Under the pieces are notes generated by a model. That model was not told the DNA's origin, made no database searches, and was given only the letters and a program-made list of their open reading frames with translations. Both the position numbers and the translations under genes were made by a program. A DNA stretch of 64,000 nucleotides from Methylobacterium sp. WSM2598 (GTDB lineage: Bacteria; Pseudomonadota; Alphaproteobacteria; Rhizobiales; Beijerinckiaceae): positions 3,407,100 through 3,471,099 of the forward strand of contig NZ_KB900609.1 of NCBI RefSeq assembly GCF_000379105.1, in the 5' to 3' direction. This document shows positions 50,602 to 59,414 of this stretch, one piece after another. Within the stretch, counting starts at the first letter, position 1, and the number at the start of each line of letters is the position of its first letter.

Positions 50602-52423
50602 AGAGCATGCCCCCCTTGGTCGTGACCTGCTTCAGGTCGCGCATGGCGTTAAGGAATCCCAACGCCCCGGTGCCATCGCGTGGGTCGAGGTCCGCCGAGA
50701 CGATGACGCCGGGCCAGCCGCCGACGCCCGACAGGATGGCGACGTGCTGGTGCCCGTCGGGACCGCGGTAGGTCGTCGGCTGGCCGATGATCCCCGAGCC
50801 GGTCTTGAACTGCCACACCACCTCGCCCGTGCGGGCGTTCACGGCTTTGAACCAGCCGTCCATGGTGCCGTAGAAGGTGACGTCACCGGCGGTGACGAGG
50901 GTGCCGCTCCAGACCGGGAATTCCTCCTTGATCGACCACGCGGCGTGCTCGCCCGCGACGTCCCAGGCGGTGTAGACGCCGCGATTCCCGCCCGGCCCCG
51001 CCTTCATCCGCGTCTCCGACCCCAGATATGGCGTGCCGGCGATGTAGTTCGCCTGCATGTGCTCCTCGTCCATACAGAGATTGGTATGCGGCAGGTAAAG
51101 GAGGCCGGTCTTCGGCGAATAGGCGGAGGGGCTCCAGTCCTTGGCCCCAGACGCGTTCGGGCAAATGTCGCGCATCACCTTGCCCACCTGCGGCTTCTTC
51201 TCGGGGATGTACTGCAAACGCCCGGTCTTCAGGTCGACGCCGGTGGTGGTGGTGATCGGGTGGAAGGGCTTGGCCGAGAGCACTTCGCCGCTGGTCCGAT
51301 CGAGGACGTAGACGTAGCCGTTGCGCTCCGGCCGCACGAGCACCTTCCGGGGCTGTCCCTTCCAGGTCATGTCGAGCAGGATCTGCTCGTTGATGCCGTC
51401 CCAGTCGTAGAGGTCGTGCGGGCTCCACTGGTAGAACCAGCGCGCCTGCCCGGTGTCGGCGTCGCGCGCGAAGATGCCGGAGGTCCACTTGTTGTCGCCG
51501 GGGCGCTGGTCGGCGTTCCAGGGTCCGGGATTGCCGGTACCGTGGTAGATCAGGTTGAGGTCCGGATCGTAAGACAGCCAGCCCCAGACCGTGCCGCCGC
51601 CCTGTTCCCAGGCATTGGGTGGCCACGACTTCACACCAAGGTCCTGTCCCTTGTCGGACTCGTAGAACGGCTTGAAGTCGGATCCGATCAGCACATCCTT
51701 GTCGGGCCCGGTGTTGAAGGCCTTCCAGACGACTTTGCCAGACTGCTGGTCAAGGGCCTGGATCCAGCCACGCACCCCCATCTCGCCGCCCGCATTGCCG
51801 ACGAAGACCTTGCCGTGGGCGACGAGGGGCGCCATCGTCATGGTCTCGCCCACGTGGATGTTGCCGACCTTGGTCTTCCAGGCCTCCTGGCCGGTTGCAG
51901 CGTCGACCGAGACGACGTTGCCGTCGAGCGTGTTGAAGAAGACGTGCCCGTCTGCGTAGGTCGGCCCGCGATTCACGACATCGCAGCAGGCGACCCCTTG
52001 TGCGGCAGCCTCGGGCTTAGGATTGTATTGCCACTTGAGCGGCGCGCCGGGTTTCGCGAGGTCGAGCGCGTAGAGGATGTTGGGATAGGGCGAGAGCACG
52101 TACATCGTGCCGCCCACCACCAGAGGCGAGGACTCCTGCCCGCGGTTCACGCCGACTGAGAAAGTGAAGGCGACACGCAGGTTCTTGACGTTCTCCGGCG
52201 TGATCTCCGCCAGTTCGCTGTAGCGCGTGCTGGCGAAGTTCTTGGCCGGCATTGTCCATTGGCCATCGTCCGCGGGTGCTGCAGCCGCAGGAGGGCTGGG
52301 ATGCTCCTGGGCCGGAGAGCCCGCCGGAACCCGCATCGTCGAAGGGGTGGGCTCCTGCGCGTGCGCCAGGATCGGAAGCGTGAAGCTGAGGAGGAAGCAG
52401 GTCCTTAGTGCGAGCCTCTTCAC
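50582..52423 (-). CDS. PQQ-dependent alcohol dehydrogenase, lanthanide-type (XoxF/ExaF-like)
   Basis: The 613-aa protein has a signal peptide (LLSFTLPILAHAQ), the vicinal disulfide in GVACCDVVNRG (Cys146-Cys147), and propeller W-motifs. Metal and catalytic residues are Glu214 in GGEMGVRGW, Asn298 in HGTGNPGPWN and Asp340 in WSPHDLYDWDGINEQ. Asp342, two residues after Asp340, is the extra Asp that distinguishes lanthanide enzymes from calcium-type MxaF (Ala there). It oxidises a primary alcohol in the periplasm. The CC-DVVNRG context favours ExaF- or XoxF-like clades; the exact clade and substrate are not decided. Confidence 0.9.
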   Translation of the reverse strand: MKRLALRTCFLLSFTLPILAHAQEPTPSTMRVPAGSPAQEHPSPPAAAAPADDGQWTMPAKNFASTRYSELAEITPENVKNLRVAFTFSVGVNRGQESSPLVVGGTMYVLSPYPNILYALDLAKPGAPLKWQYNPKPEAAAQGVACCDVVNRGPTYADGHVFFNTLDGNVVSVDAATGQEAWKTKVGNIHVGETMTMAPLVAHGKVFVGNAGGEMGVRGWIQALDQQSGKVVWKAFNTGPDKDVLIGSDFKPFYESDKGQDLGVKSWPPNAWEQGGGTVWGWLSYDPDLNLIYHGTGNPGPWNADQRPGDNKWTSGIFARDADTGQARWFYQWSPHDLYDWDGINEQILLDMTWKGQPRKVLVRPERNGYVYVLDRTSGEVLSAKPFHPITTTTGVDLKTGRLQYIPEKKPQVGKVMRDICPNASGAKDWSPSAYSPKTGLLYLPHTNLCMDEEHMQANYIAGTPYLGSETRMKAGPGGNRGVYTAWDVAGEHAAWSIKEEFPVWSGTLVTAGDVTFYGTMDGWFKAVNARTGEVVWQFKTGSGIIGQPTTYRGPDGHQHVAILSGVGGWPGVIVSADLDPRDGTGALGFLNAMRDLKQVTTKGGMLYDFALP

Positions 52424-52946
52424 GAAGGCCTCACTCGCTGGCCGGGGCAGGTCCCCCGCGATTGACCGTAAAAGCTGAGGCTGGAGGTAAGTTCCCGATT
52501 ACGCCGGTTTCTGCGCAAGAGGTTCTGCGGACTTATCCTGTGTTAATCGTCGAAGGTCTTCGGTCCCCAAAGTTCCAACGAACTCCATGGCGTGGGCTTC
52601 CGCCGATTGAACGGACGCCTCGACACCACGGCGCCAGACTGTGACTGGCGTCTACCCCGCCACCAAACCTACGCCGCAGGCCGCCATACCGCCTGGGGTA
52701 CGCAATAGACCGGGAGCGGCACTGTCATGAGGGTCGCACGAAGGTTCGAAGGTAGCGCGCCCGCGTCGCCTTTCGCCTTCCTTCAAACTGACTGTTGGAC
52801 GGCGCCAGCGGGCCGGGGTCAATTCGGAATTGATTTTGGCTCCGGTCCGCTGTTCCCTGGTCTCAGTATAGTTCAGCGAAGCCGCGGCAGATATCAAGCG
52901 TAAGGCCGTATCGCACACACAAAGAGGGTAAATTTGTGGTGAATGA
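52424..52946. other. Promoter region of the alcohol-oxidation/oxidase operon
   Basis: The 520 bases between the dehydrogenase start and the truncated gene contain no convincing frame. It is the only long gap upstream of the leftward respiratory genes, so their promoter should be here. No clear operator was recognised. A moderately AT-rich patch lies at 52860-52950. Confidence 0.35.
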
Positions 52947-53220
52947 TCATGACGTTCGCCTTTCCGGCCTGTCCGCTTCCTCGCGGTAGGTCCAGCGGTA
53001 TACCTCTTTATGTCCATCCAGAACTCTGATGGCTAAAGGCACGTCGCAACCATTTCGCTGTCGCGCCTCAATCAGCGCACCAACGAACAGCTCGCGCGCC
53101 ATTGCCTTGGCAGCACTAATGTCGCACCCTGAAAGTGGTCTTGGCTGGTTGAGTGGGTCGTCACCGAATTGGCTACGTAGCAACTGATAAGTAAAACTCA
53201 CCAGAAGGCGCTCCCAGTTA
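52947..53220 (-). pseudogene. Gene remnant interrupted by the IS5-family element
   Basis: The frame reads NWERLLVSFTYQLLRSQFGD, KAMARELFVGALIEARQRNG and GHKEVYRWTYREEADRPERR, protein-like to its end at 52947. The 5' part runs into the IS end at 53220. On the other side of the IS the same frame meets a stop, so the start is not identified. Function unknown. Confidence 0.45.
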
Positions 53221-54226
53221 GAGGCTGTACGCGAAATGAAGCTGAGCGGTAGGGGCGGCTCCGATCCATAGGAGAACGTGGTCGAGATCCGGCTCACCAT
53301 ATCGGGCTGATGCCTCCCACCCCCACTCCGAACACCACCAGTCCACTCGCACCTTGTCCCCGCCGTGTCCCCCGGTCCTGCCGCGGCAAGGGCTGGGACG
53401 CCCTGGCCGACATCAAGGTGTTCGTCTTCGCCGTCGAGGCCGAGTTGGAGGCCATGGAGCACGAGCGGGTCGGCGTGCATCGCCGTGGGCGCAAACCCGA
53501 TCTCGCCCTCCGGCGGCGCTTGATCGGGCTGATCTGGACCCTGAGCTTCGGGGGCCTGCAGTGGCGCCTGGCAGGCTGGCTCTCGGGCGTGCCCTTCACC
53601 ACCTTGCACAGCGCCTTTGCCCGCTGGACACGGCTTGGACTGTGGCGGCGCCTGGGTCAGCGGCTTGCCTTCGACTGGCGGCGGGCTCGCGGCGACGAGG
53701 TCGTGCCCTCGGCGGTGGTGGCCGACAGCCGCTCGTTGCGCTCGGCCCCGAGTGCGTGGGTCCGGGGCATCGACGGCGGCAAACTGGTCAAAGGCGTGAA
53801 GCTGCTGGCGGTCTGCGACAAGCACGGGTCGCTGCTCGACTTCGCCTTCGGACCAGCCAATGTGGATGACCGGGCCGGTACCCTGCCGCTGTTGCCGCGG
53901 CTGGCGAACCTCGGCTTTCAGGGCGACCTGCTCGGCGACAGCGGCTTCAAGGGAGCGCCGTTCGCCGAGGCGGCGCTCGTGCACGACATCCACGTCTCGG
54001 TCTCACCTGGCGGCACACGGGACGGCCAGTTCCTGCCGTGCGGGATCAGGTGGGTGGTCGAGCGGCTGTTTGCCTGGTTGAGCCGCTACCGCCGGCTCAA
54101 TGTCGTGTATGACCGCCAGCCGGATCTCTTCGCGGCGCACGTCTGGGTTGCCATGATCTCCATCATCTCACGGCGGATGGTCGCTCATGCCCAGGCGCAG
54201 CAAGTCGTTTAATTGCGTACAGCTTC
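53221..54226 (+). mobile_element. IS5-family insertion sequence with TTA target duplication
   Basis: Terminal inverted repeats read GAGGCTGTACGCGA at the left (53221) and GAAGCTGTACGCAA from the right end (54226, other strand). TTA flanks both sides (53218-53220 and 54227-54229), as expected for the TNA duplication of the IS1031 group. Its length is 1006 bp. Confidence 0.85.
53310..54212 (+). CDS. IS5-family (DDE) transposase
   Basis: The 300-aa protein has the DDE core: the first Asp in PSAVVADSRSLRSAPS, the second in LGFQGDLLGDSGFKGAPF and the Glu in GIRWVVERLFAWLSRYRRLN. The N-terminal helix-turn-helix region is RRGRKPDLALRRRLIGLIWT. It seems complete and uses a single frame. Confidence 0.9.
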   Translation: MPPTPTPNTTSPLAPCPRRVPRSCRGKGWDALADIKVFVFAVEAELEAMEHERVGVHRRGRKPDLALRRRLIGLIWTLSFGGLQWRLAGWLSGVPFTTLHSAFARWTRLGLWRRLGQRLAFDWRRARGDEVVPSAVVADSRSLRSAPSAWVRGIDGGKLVKGVKLLAVCDKHGSLLDFAFGPANVDDRAGTLPLLPRLANLGFQGDLLGDSGFKGAPFAEAALVHDIHVSVSPGGTRDGQFLPCGIRWVVERLFAWLSRYRRLNVVYDRQPDLFAAHVWVAMISIISRRMVAHAQAQQVV

Positions 54227-54370
54227 TTAGCAAAAGCTCGTCATTCGAGCGACCGACGAACACCGAGCAGTTGCTATCTGCCCCACTCCCTTGCTACAAA
54301 TGCGGCTCCATCGATCCGGGCGAGCCATTGATCTTGCTCGGGAATTTGGCTTCGGTGCCGCAGGAACAGG

Positions 54371-54389
54371 ATCCTGGCGCCCCAGCCAA
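54371..54389 (+). other. Attachment site: tRNA 3'-end repeat (second copy), right border of island B
   Basis: ATCCTGGCGCCCCAGCCAA is identical to 22701-22719. The T-arm part upstream is changed (GGAACAGG), as expected when the crossover lies within the shared 19 bases. The two copies enclose 31.7 kb that start with an integrase. No tRNA body is present. Confidence 0.8.
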
Positions 54390-54894
54390 TTTTTCCTTTG
54401 TTTTCCGGGCCTCGTGAACGCGGACAAGACGGAACAAAGGGTGTGATCGGACCCACAGAAGCCGGCACAACCTCCGCGCACCGGCTCATGCCCTTGCGGG
54501 TGCGTTCGCCAGAGCCGTATCCCGGAGCATGAGCCCCGCTGATCCATTGGGAGGTCGGACCTGCAGCAGGCTCCGCATGCCCCTCGACGAACCCGCGCAG
54601 TGCACTTCAGCCTCCAACCCGGTCACGAGGCGTGCCTTCACCACGCTCCGTACCCCGCCCGCCGAGCCGGACGAGGGCGGCCCGCGGCCGCTGCCGCGAG
54701 TTCGCGCAGCGGTTCGGCTGGCCTGATCGCGTCGGGCGCGACGATGAGCGCAATCGCCGCTTTGGCAAATCATGAGTTTGCGAGGGCCGTGCTCGGCGAG
54801 CACGGCCCTTGCTGCGCCATGGCGCCGAGCTCACTGCGCCGCTTCGCGCGCGAAGAGAGGTTTGAACTAGGCAACCAATCAGATCGCAGGGGCG
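54390..54894. other. Gene-free stretch with a strong hairpin (54783-54809)
   Basis: No convincing gene. A perfect 12-bp stem, AGGGCCGTGCTC-GGC-GAGCACGGCCCT, at 54783-54809 lies about 86 bases after the end of the leftward FkbM gene and may end its transcript, though no T-run follows on that strand. Confidence 0.4.
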
Positions 54895-55578
54895 TTAAGA
54901 TCCGACGATCGGAACCTCAATCTCTCTATTAATGAACAATATGTTACCGAAGCCCCAGTACCCATTTTCCATGTTCACCGCGGCAAGCCGAAATCCTCGA
55001 TGCACGAGATATTCAACTATATTGTGGAATTGATCTTGCCCCTCGTATTGATTGACGACCGTCGCTTCAGTGATGATATACTTCACATCCCAAAGTTTGC
55101 TTCCCAGTGAACGGAGCACAGACACCTCTACTCCCTGGACGTCCATGCAGAGCAGGTCGATGCTCTGAATCATGTGCTCGCGGCAGAGATCATCCAGGCG
55201 CACGGCTGGAACCTTGATCTCCGTCTGGACGTAGGTCTCACCATAGCGACCGGATGATTTCAAAAGGCTCGACGCGCCGATATTGTGAGTCTCGGTGCCG
55301 TCCGGCTGATGACTCGAGACAACAGGATAGAATGATAAAGTTCCCGGAACATCGCTGGCGGCAGCTTCGATCAGCTTCACATTACCGCGGCCCGAAATCG
55401 TGGCACGACAAATTTCCAGGGCGTCAGGATTTGGTTCGACTATGAAGATTTTTTCCGCATCGTAAAAGTCAGCAACCGCTACCGCGTCCTTTGCATCGCG
55501 CGAGCCGACCTCAAATATAGTTTTGATCAGATTTCTGTCAATAAAGCGAGGAAACGGATCATGAAGATAGCTGCTCAT
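54895..55578 (-). CDS. FkbM-family methyltransferase
   Basis: The 227-aa protein shows the SAM-binding motif IKTIFEVGSRDAKDAVAVAD, an acidic ribose-binding strand KIFIVEPNPDALEICRA, VKLIEAAASDVPGTLSFYPV, and the C-terminal family motif VRLDDLCRE then SIDLLCMDVQGVEVSVLRS. FkbM enzymes O-methylate sugars or polyketides; the substrate is unknown. The start ATG has GGGGAGG upstream. GC is about 48 percent, far below the neighbours, so it was acquired recently. Confidence 0.9.
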   Translation of the reverse strand: MSSYLHDPFPRFIDRNLIKTIFEVGSRDAKDAVAVADFYDAEKIFIVEPNPDALEICRATISGRGNVKLIEAAASDVPGTLSFYPVVSSHQPDGTETHNIGASSLLKSSGRYGETYVQTEIKVPAVRLDDLCREHMIQSIDLLCMDVQGVEVSVLRSLGSKLWDVKYIITEATVVNQYEGQDQFHNIVEYLVHRGFRLAAVNMENGYWGFGNILFINREIEVPIVGS

Positions 55579-55689
55579 ATAACAAACCTCCCCAGGCATG
55601 GGCGACATGATTTAACAATGCGCGCGAATGCACAGTCCTGCTTTGGCACATCAATCACACGTCAGTAAGATCGCTGTGCGATTCGGCTT

Positions 55690-56130
55690 ATATCGTAAAC
55701 GGAGGTTTCGGGCCACGTCTTAGAGATCTCGCGCGGCGGGGCAGGCCTAGGCAGCACCTCGTCGAGGCGGCGGTTGGGACGCCGCCCGGCGACGCGGGCG
55801 AGCACGGCAGCGCGGCAAGCGTGCGGCGCGCCCACACACGTGCGGCGCGCCCACACACGGCCAGGGTCGAGCGGTCGAGGGCCACGCCCCGACGCGCGAG
55901 GAGGGACGGCACCGCGGCGGTGACCGCCGACAGGAAGGCCATCGGGGCCGTGGGCCCGCGCCACCGCCGCGGGGCGCTCCGGGGCGAGCCGCGCCTTCCA
56001 GCGCCGGCCGAGCACCTGCGGGGCGTCGGACCGCGACGGCGCGCCACGGCCGAGACCACCTTCCCCCGCGCGAGGGCCTCCCGGATGATCACCGCCTTGA
56101 ACCCGCCGGCCCCGCTGATCACCCCCGACC
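55690..56130 (-). pseudogene. Degenerate IS66 remnant (orfA and tnpC pieces)
   Basis: On the minus strand FKAVIIREALARGKVVSAVA resembles the IS66 OrfA start, and further on GVALDRSTLAVCGRAARVWA resembles the TnpC segment GxALDRSTLAxWxGRAA. The pieces are in different frames with stops or shifts, so no product is made. A 19-bp tandem duplication (GTGCGGCGCGCCCACACAC, at 55821 and 55840) lies within it. Confidence 0.55.
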
Positions 56131-56237
56131 GGCGCGCGCCCCCCTGCTCGCAGCCAGGGACGTGCCGATCCCAGCGACCAAACCACCGGCGTCCGCATCT
56201 CGCCTCAGCGCGCCTCGCGACGGGCGGGCTCGGATCA

Positions 56238-56450
56238 ACGCTGACGACGGAGATGGTCCGCGCCCAGCTCGGCCACAGCAGCGTCGTGCAGACCAAGGGG
56301 GCCTGCGCGCTCCGCGAGGCGCAAGGCCGGCGCGGCGCCGACGGTCCAACTCGACCCGGTCACAGGCAAGCCGCTCGTTGCACAGAGCCGGGACAGGGGC
56401 AGCGGCTTGATCCGGGAAACCGGGCGAAATCAGAGCGCCGGACCATCAGT
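56238..56450 (+). pseudogene. Decayed 3' end of a tyrosine integrase
   Basis: The reading TEMVRAQLGHSSVVQTKGAC copies the integrase of element A (EMVRDQLGHRSVVQTEKAYA), with the catalytic Tyr replaced by Cys. The DNA downstream parallels the element A integrase tail up to its attachment site with several indels. It is the relic of a third, related integration. Confidence 0.75.
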
Positions 56451-56474
56451 GTGGCGTGCTTCGGCGCCGGCAGT

Positions 56475-56503
56475 CCCAGAATCGAATGCGGGCGCCCCAG
56501 CCA
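56475..56503 (+). other. Degenerate attachment site (third copy of the tRNA 3' end)
   Basis: CCCAGAATCGAATGCGGGCG then CCCCAGCCA corresponds to the first copy with a few substitutions in the T-arm; GGCGCCCCAGCCA is unchanged at 56491-56503. It follows the integrase relic at the same spacing as in element A. Confidence 0.75.
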
Positions 56504-56621
56504 GCCTCCCTCCCTCTTCCGGATGGCCCGCCGGCGTGGCGCCGGTCGATCGAGTTTTGCACCGGGTTCCACGCTGCGGACCCGTGCAACCAGCACCGCG
56601 CCACTCATCCTTTGCAAGTCA

Positions 56622-56870
56622 TCAGTGCTTGTTATCGACAATCTCGTAAACATTATAGAACACAACAATAATGTTCCTTATCCACTCGATTATCACTTCT
56701 GAATTACTAGGTTCTGGTTCGCTCATCGTCACGATCACGTTTGGAACATCGCCGCCATCCTCAGCGGGCAAGATCTGTACGTCGACAACTTTGTCCCCAT
56801 TATGAATTTTCTTTACACGGGCAAGCACCATACCTTCAATGTCTCTCAGCGATTTGATGCCCGCATTCAT
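56622..56870 (-). CDS. Small low-GC protein (82 aa), family member three
   Basis: The start is the ATG at 56870 (MNAGIKSLRDIEGMVLARVK). The layout is helix, NGDKVVDVQILPAEDGG strand, VIVTMSEPEP and a C-terminal hydrophobic helix IRNIIVVFYNVYEIVDNKH. The length and order match 19596, 19941 and 57237. The GC content is low. Function unknown. Confidence 0.6.
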   Translation of the reverse strand: MNAGIKSLRDIEGMVLARVKKIHNGDKVVDVQILPAEDGGDVPNVIVTMSEPEPSNSEVIIEWIRNIIVVFYNVYEIVDNKH

Positions 56871-57005
56871 AATGTAAACCGTGACTCCTAAACTTGAGAT
56901 CATGAAGGACCCGGCGCCGACCAGCGGACCACGGACGCGTCTTGCCGTGGGCGTCGCCCTTGAATACAGTCAAGCCGACTTGCGCCCCGGATAAACTGTC
57001 AGACG

Positions 57006-57203
57006 TCAAGTTTCGGGCAGAATCGCAATTCGCTGAACGCGGGCGCGCCCTCCCGCCGCCGCGGCCATCAGGTCGCGGCCCTCCGACCCGGCACCCTTCG
57101 CGCCGAGCACCAGCGCCGGCCCGGGCGGCGGAGCCTTCGCGAGGCCGGGCGGATCGCGCGCGAAGTGACTCACGACTCGCCGATCCGCGGGCGTCAGCTT
57201 CAC
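57006..57203 (-). CDS. Small hypothetical protein (65 aa)
   Basis: The sequence MKLTPADRRVVSHFARDPPG has a plausible helical start, but the rest is Gly/Ala/Pro-rich. It sits between two family genes on the same strand. Support is weak. Confidence 0.3.
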   Translation of the reverse strand: MKLTPADRRVVSHFARDPPGLAKAPPPGPALVLGAKGAGSEGRDLMAAAAGGRARVQRIAILPET

Positions 57204-57236
57204 GGATGGCCGGGCCGCCCCGTCTTGCCCGCCTAC

Positions 57237-57488
57237 TTAATTCAGCTTCTCGTCGATCACATCATAAAACCTGTACAGACACCGGATGCACTCTGTCGCA
57301 GTCATTCCGATCTCCTCAAGATTTTCTGATGATCCGTCTGGAATGACGAGAGCAAAATGCGAAGGAGAATTGCTTCCTCTTTTCACCCCTATTTCGACGG
57401 CCTGCACCACGGTCGAGGCATGCTTGCCCCTGACGTATCTCAAAACAATCTTCTCGAGTGTGTCGCGGGTGATCTGCGGGCGACGCAT
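57237..57488 (-). CDS. Small low-GC protein (83 aa), family member four
   Basis: The protein reads ITRDTLEKIVLRYVRGKHAS, TVVQAVEIGVKRGSNSP, HFALVIPDGSS and ATECIRCLYRFYDVIDEKLN. It has the same layout as the three other members, here without the IPGG motif. Low GC in a very GC-rich stretch suggests a separate origin. Confidence 0.65.
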   Translation of the reverse strand: MRRPQITRDTLEKIVLRYVRGKHASTVVQAVEIGVKRGSNSPSHFALVIPDGSSENLEEIGMTATECIRCLYRFYDVIDEKLN

Positions 57489-57920
57489 TGCACGTGCTCG
57501 TATCTATGCCGAGCGTCATTCGTACACGACCGCAATTTACAAGCCAGAATACAAGAAGCTTACAAATTGCTCATGTGCCGCAAGAGTGATGTAAGGATAC
57601 TCAGCTGCATTCATGCACGACGTCGGAACGTGCATCGTCCGGGGCAGCGCGGCCGGTCACGGGAGGGGCTGCGCTGACGGTTGGACGAGGGCCGCGACGC
57701 GCCGGCGTCGTCGGAACCACCCGCGCCCCGGCATCGCCTCGAACGGATCCGTCTCCTCGGCCGCGACCGGCGCGGGGCAGGAGACCGCGACCGCCTCGCC
57801 GCGCGCGCCGCGCATGCACCCCATGTTGCGTGCGGCCGAGGTCGCACCCATCGTTGCGTCCCGCGTTCTGGCTGTGGCCGCCCGCGCGGGTGGGGCGCGT
57901 CAGCGACGGGGTGGAGGACC

Positions 57921-58151
57921 ATGGAGCGACCGGCCGTCGAGCAGTTCCTTCGCGAGGCCGAAGCGGCGCGTGACCGCCTCCTCAACCATCGCCGCCAGCT
58001 CTGCCGGGCGCTGGTGCGCGCCGGCTACCGCGATCTGCCCCTCGGCCGCTTGGCCCTCGTGCAGCGCGATCTGGAATCCATCGAGGCGGTCATCGCCGAC
58101 GAGCGCCGCCGCCTCGGCGAGGATGGGCGCGCCGGCCCGGGCCGGTGGTGA
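57921..58151 (+). CDS. Hypothetical helical protein (76 aa)
   Basis: A long charged helix pattern (VEQFLREAEAARDRLLNHRR, then a second helix LALVQRDLESIEAVIADERR) starts at the ATG at 57921, which has GGTGGAGGACC upstream. It looks like a two-helix coiled-coil protein. No family is assigned. Confidence 0.55.
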   Translation: MERPAVEQFLREAEAARDRLLNHRRQLCRALVRAGYRDLPLGRLALVQRDLESIEAVIADERRRLGEDGRAGPGRW

Positions 58152-58302
58152 GGCGGCGCGACGCCGCCGCGCCGGAGCCGGCCCGAAGCCGGCCCTCGTG
58201 CCTTCCCGATTGCATGGGCGCGTTCGGGCCGGCGGGACGGGCGCGCCTCCCGGCGTGCTCGGGCCGTCGCTCGGTCGGCGCGAGCCCTGCGAGGACGGTA
58301 GG

Positions 58303-59247
58303 ATGCCGGACCACCAGCAGATGATGGGGCGCCAGCGCGTTCTGGCCGTTTTCGGCGAGTTCGCCCCGAGATCTGAGGATCTCGACCAAGTGCTCACCGA
58401 GGCCTGCCGGCTCGTCCGGGACGCGCTCGAATCCGACTTCGCCAAGCTCCTGGAAATTCGGCGGGAGGAGCGGCCCACGATGCCGGGCCGCCACCCGATG
58501 CCGGCCCTGAGCAGCGCGGGCCGGGTGCGCATCCCGCTGGAGGGGCGGTTGTCGGAAGCCTACTCGATCGCGGCGGGCGAGCCGGTCATCACGCCGTATC
58601 TCGGCCTGGAGGAGCGCTTCGACGTCCCCGATTGCATGACGTCGCACGGCATCAGGGCCCTGGTGAACGTGCCGATCCGCCTGCCCGGCGGCGAAGCCTA
58701 CGGCCTGCTGCAGGCGGACGCGCGGGCGCCGCGGGAATTCGGCCCGGAGGACACCGCGTTCCTGCGCACCTCCGCCACCATCCTCGGGCCGGTGATCGAC
58801 CGCCTGCGCAGGCTGCACCGGTTCCACGCCAGCGAGGAGCGCTTCCGCCTCACCGTCGAGTCGACCCGCGACTGCGCCATCTTCACGACCGATCCGGGCG
58901 ACCGCATCACCGCGTGGTACCCCGGCGCCGAGGCGGTGTTCGGCTGAACCGCCGAGGAGGTGCTGGGCCGGCCTCCTGTCCGTATACGGGGCGCTGTCGC
59001 GGCCGGAGGGGCGGCTCGAAGCGCGCTGGCGGGTGATCGCGGCGCCCGGCGGCCAGCGCCTGCCGCGGGTCGCGTGGCAGGAAAGCGGCGTGCCGGTCCC
59101 CTCGCCGGGGGAGGGAGAGCCGCCGCGCAAGGGCTCGGCCGGGAGCTGATCGGGCGCGCCCTCCCCTGCCAGCTCAAGGCGGAGGTCGCCTATGCCCTTG
59201 CCCCCGACGGCGTCTCCGGCACGATCACCCTACCGATCGCGGCCTGG
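58303..59247 (+). pseudogene. HWE-family sensor kinase, broken by nonsense, deletion and frameshift
   Basis: The frame reads a GAF domain (VLAVFGEFAPRSEDLDQVLT onward) and the start of a PAS domain, then stops: AEAVFG-TGA-TAEEVLGR, where a Trp codon is expected. After this the HWE C-terminus follows directly (YGALSRPEGRLEARWRVIAA, then WQESGVPVP), and a further frame has ELIGRALPCQLKAEVAYALA. The His-containing dimerisation part and most of the ATPase are gone. It cannot be a working kinase. Confidence 0.8.
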
Positions 59248-59414
59248 GGATCGCCGGGCGACCGCGTCGCGGCATCGGCCGCGCCAGGCGGGGAGACGTC
59301 ATCCCGTGCATCGCCGAAATCCAACCTCCCGCGCACGCCCCCGCAGGAAACAATCCAGCGACTCTGGCGGTTGGTGTGCACAGCAATCACGAACAGCGCA
59401 GTGGAGTACCGCTC

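Noticed and set aside
50582..52423. Calcium-type methanol dehydrogenase (MxaF)
   Set aside because: Asp342 follows the catalytic Asp340 by two residues; MxaF has Ala at that place. No small subunit (MxaI) gene is seen.
52652..53017. Leftward frame of 121 codons in the dehydrogenase promoter region
   Set aside because: No ribosome site, composition unlike protein, and it overlaps the end of the IS-interrupted gene in another frame.
54486..54803. Leftward frame of 105 codons after the FkbM gene
   Set aside because: It has biased Arg/Ser composition, spans the terminator-like hairpin and has no ribosome site.
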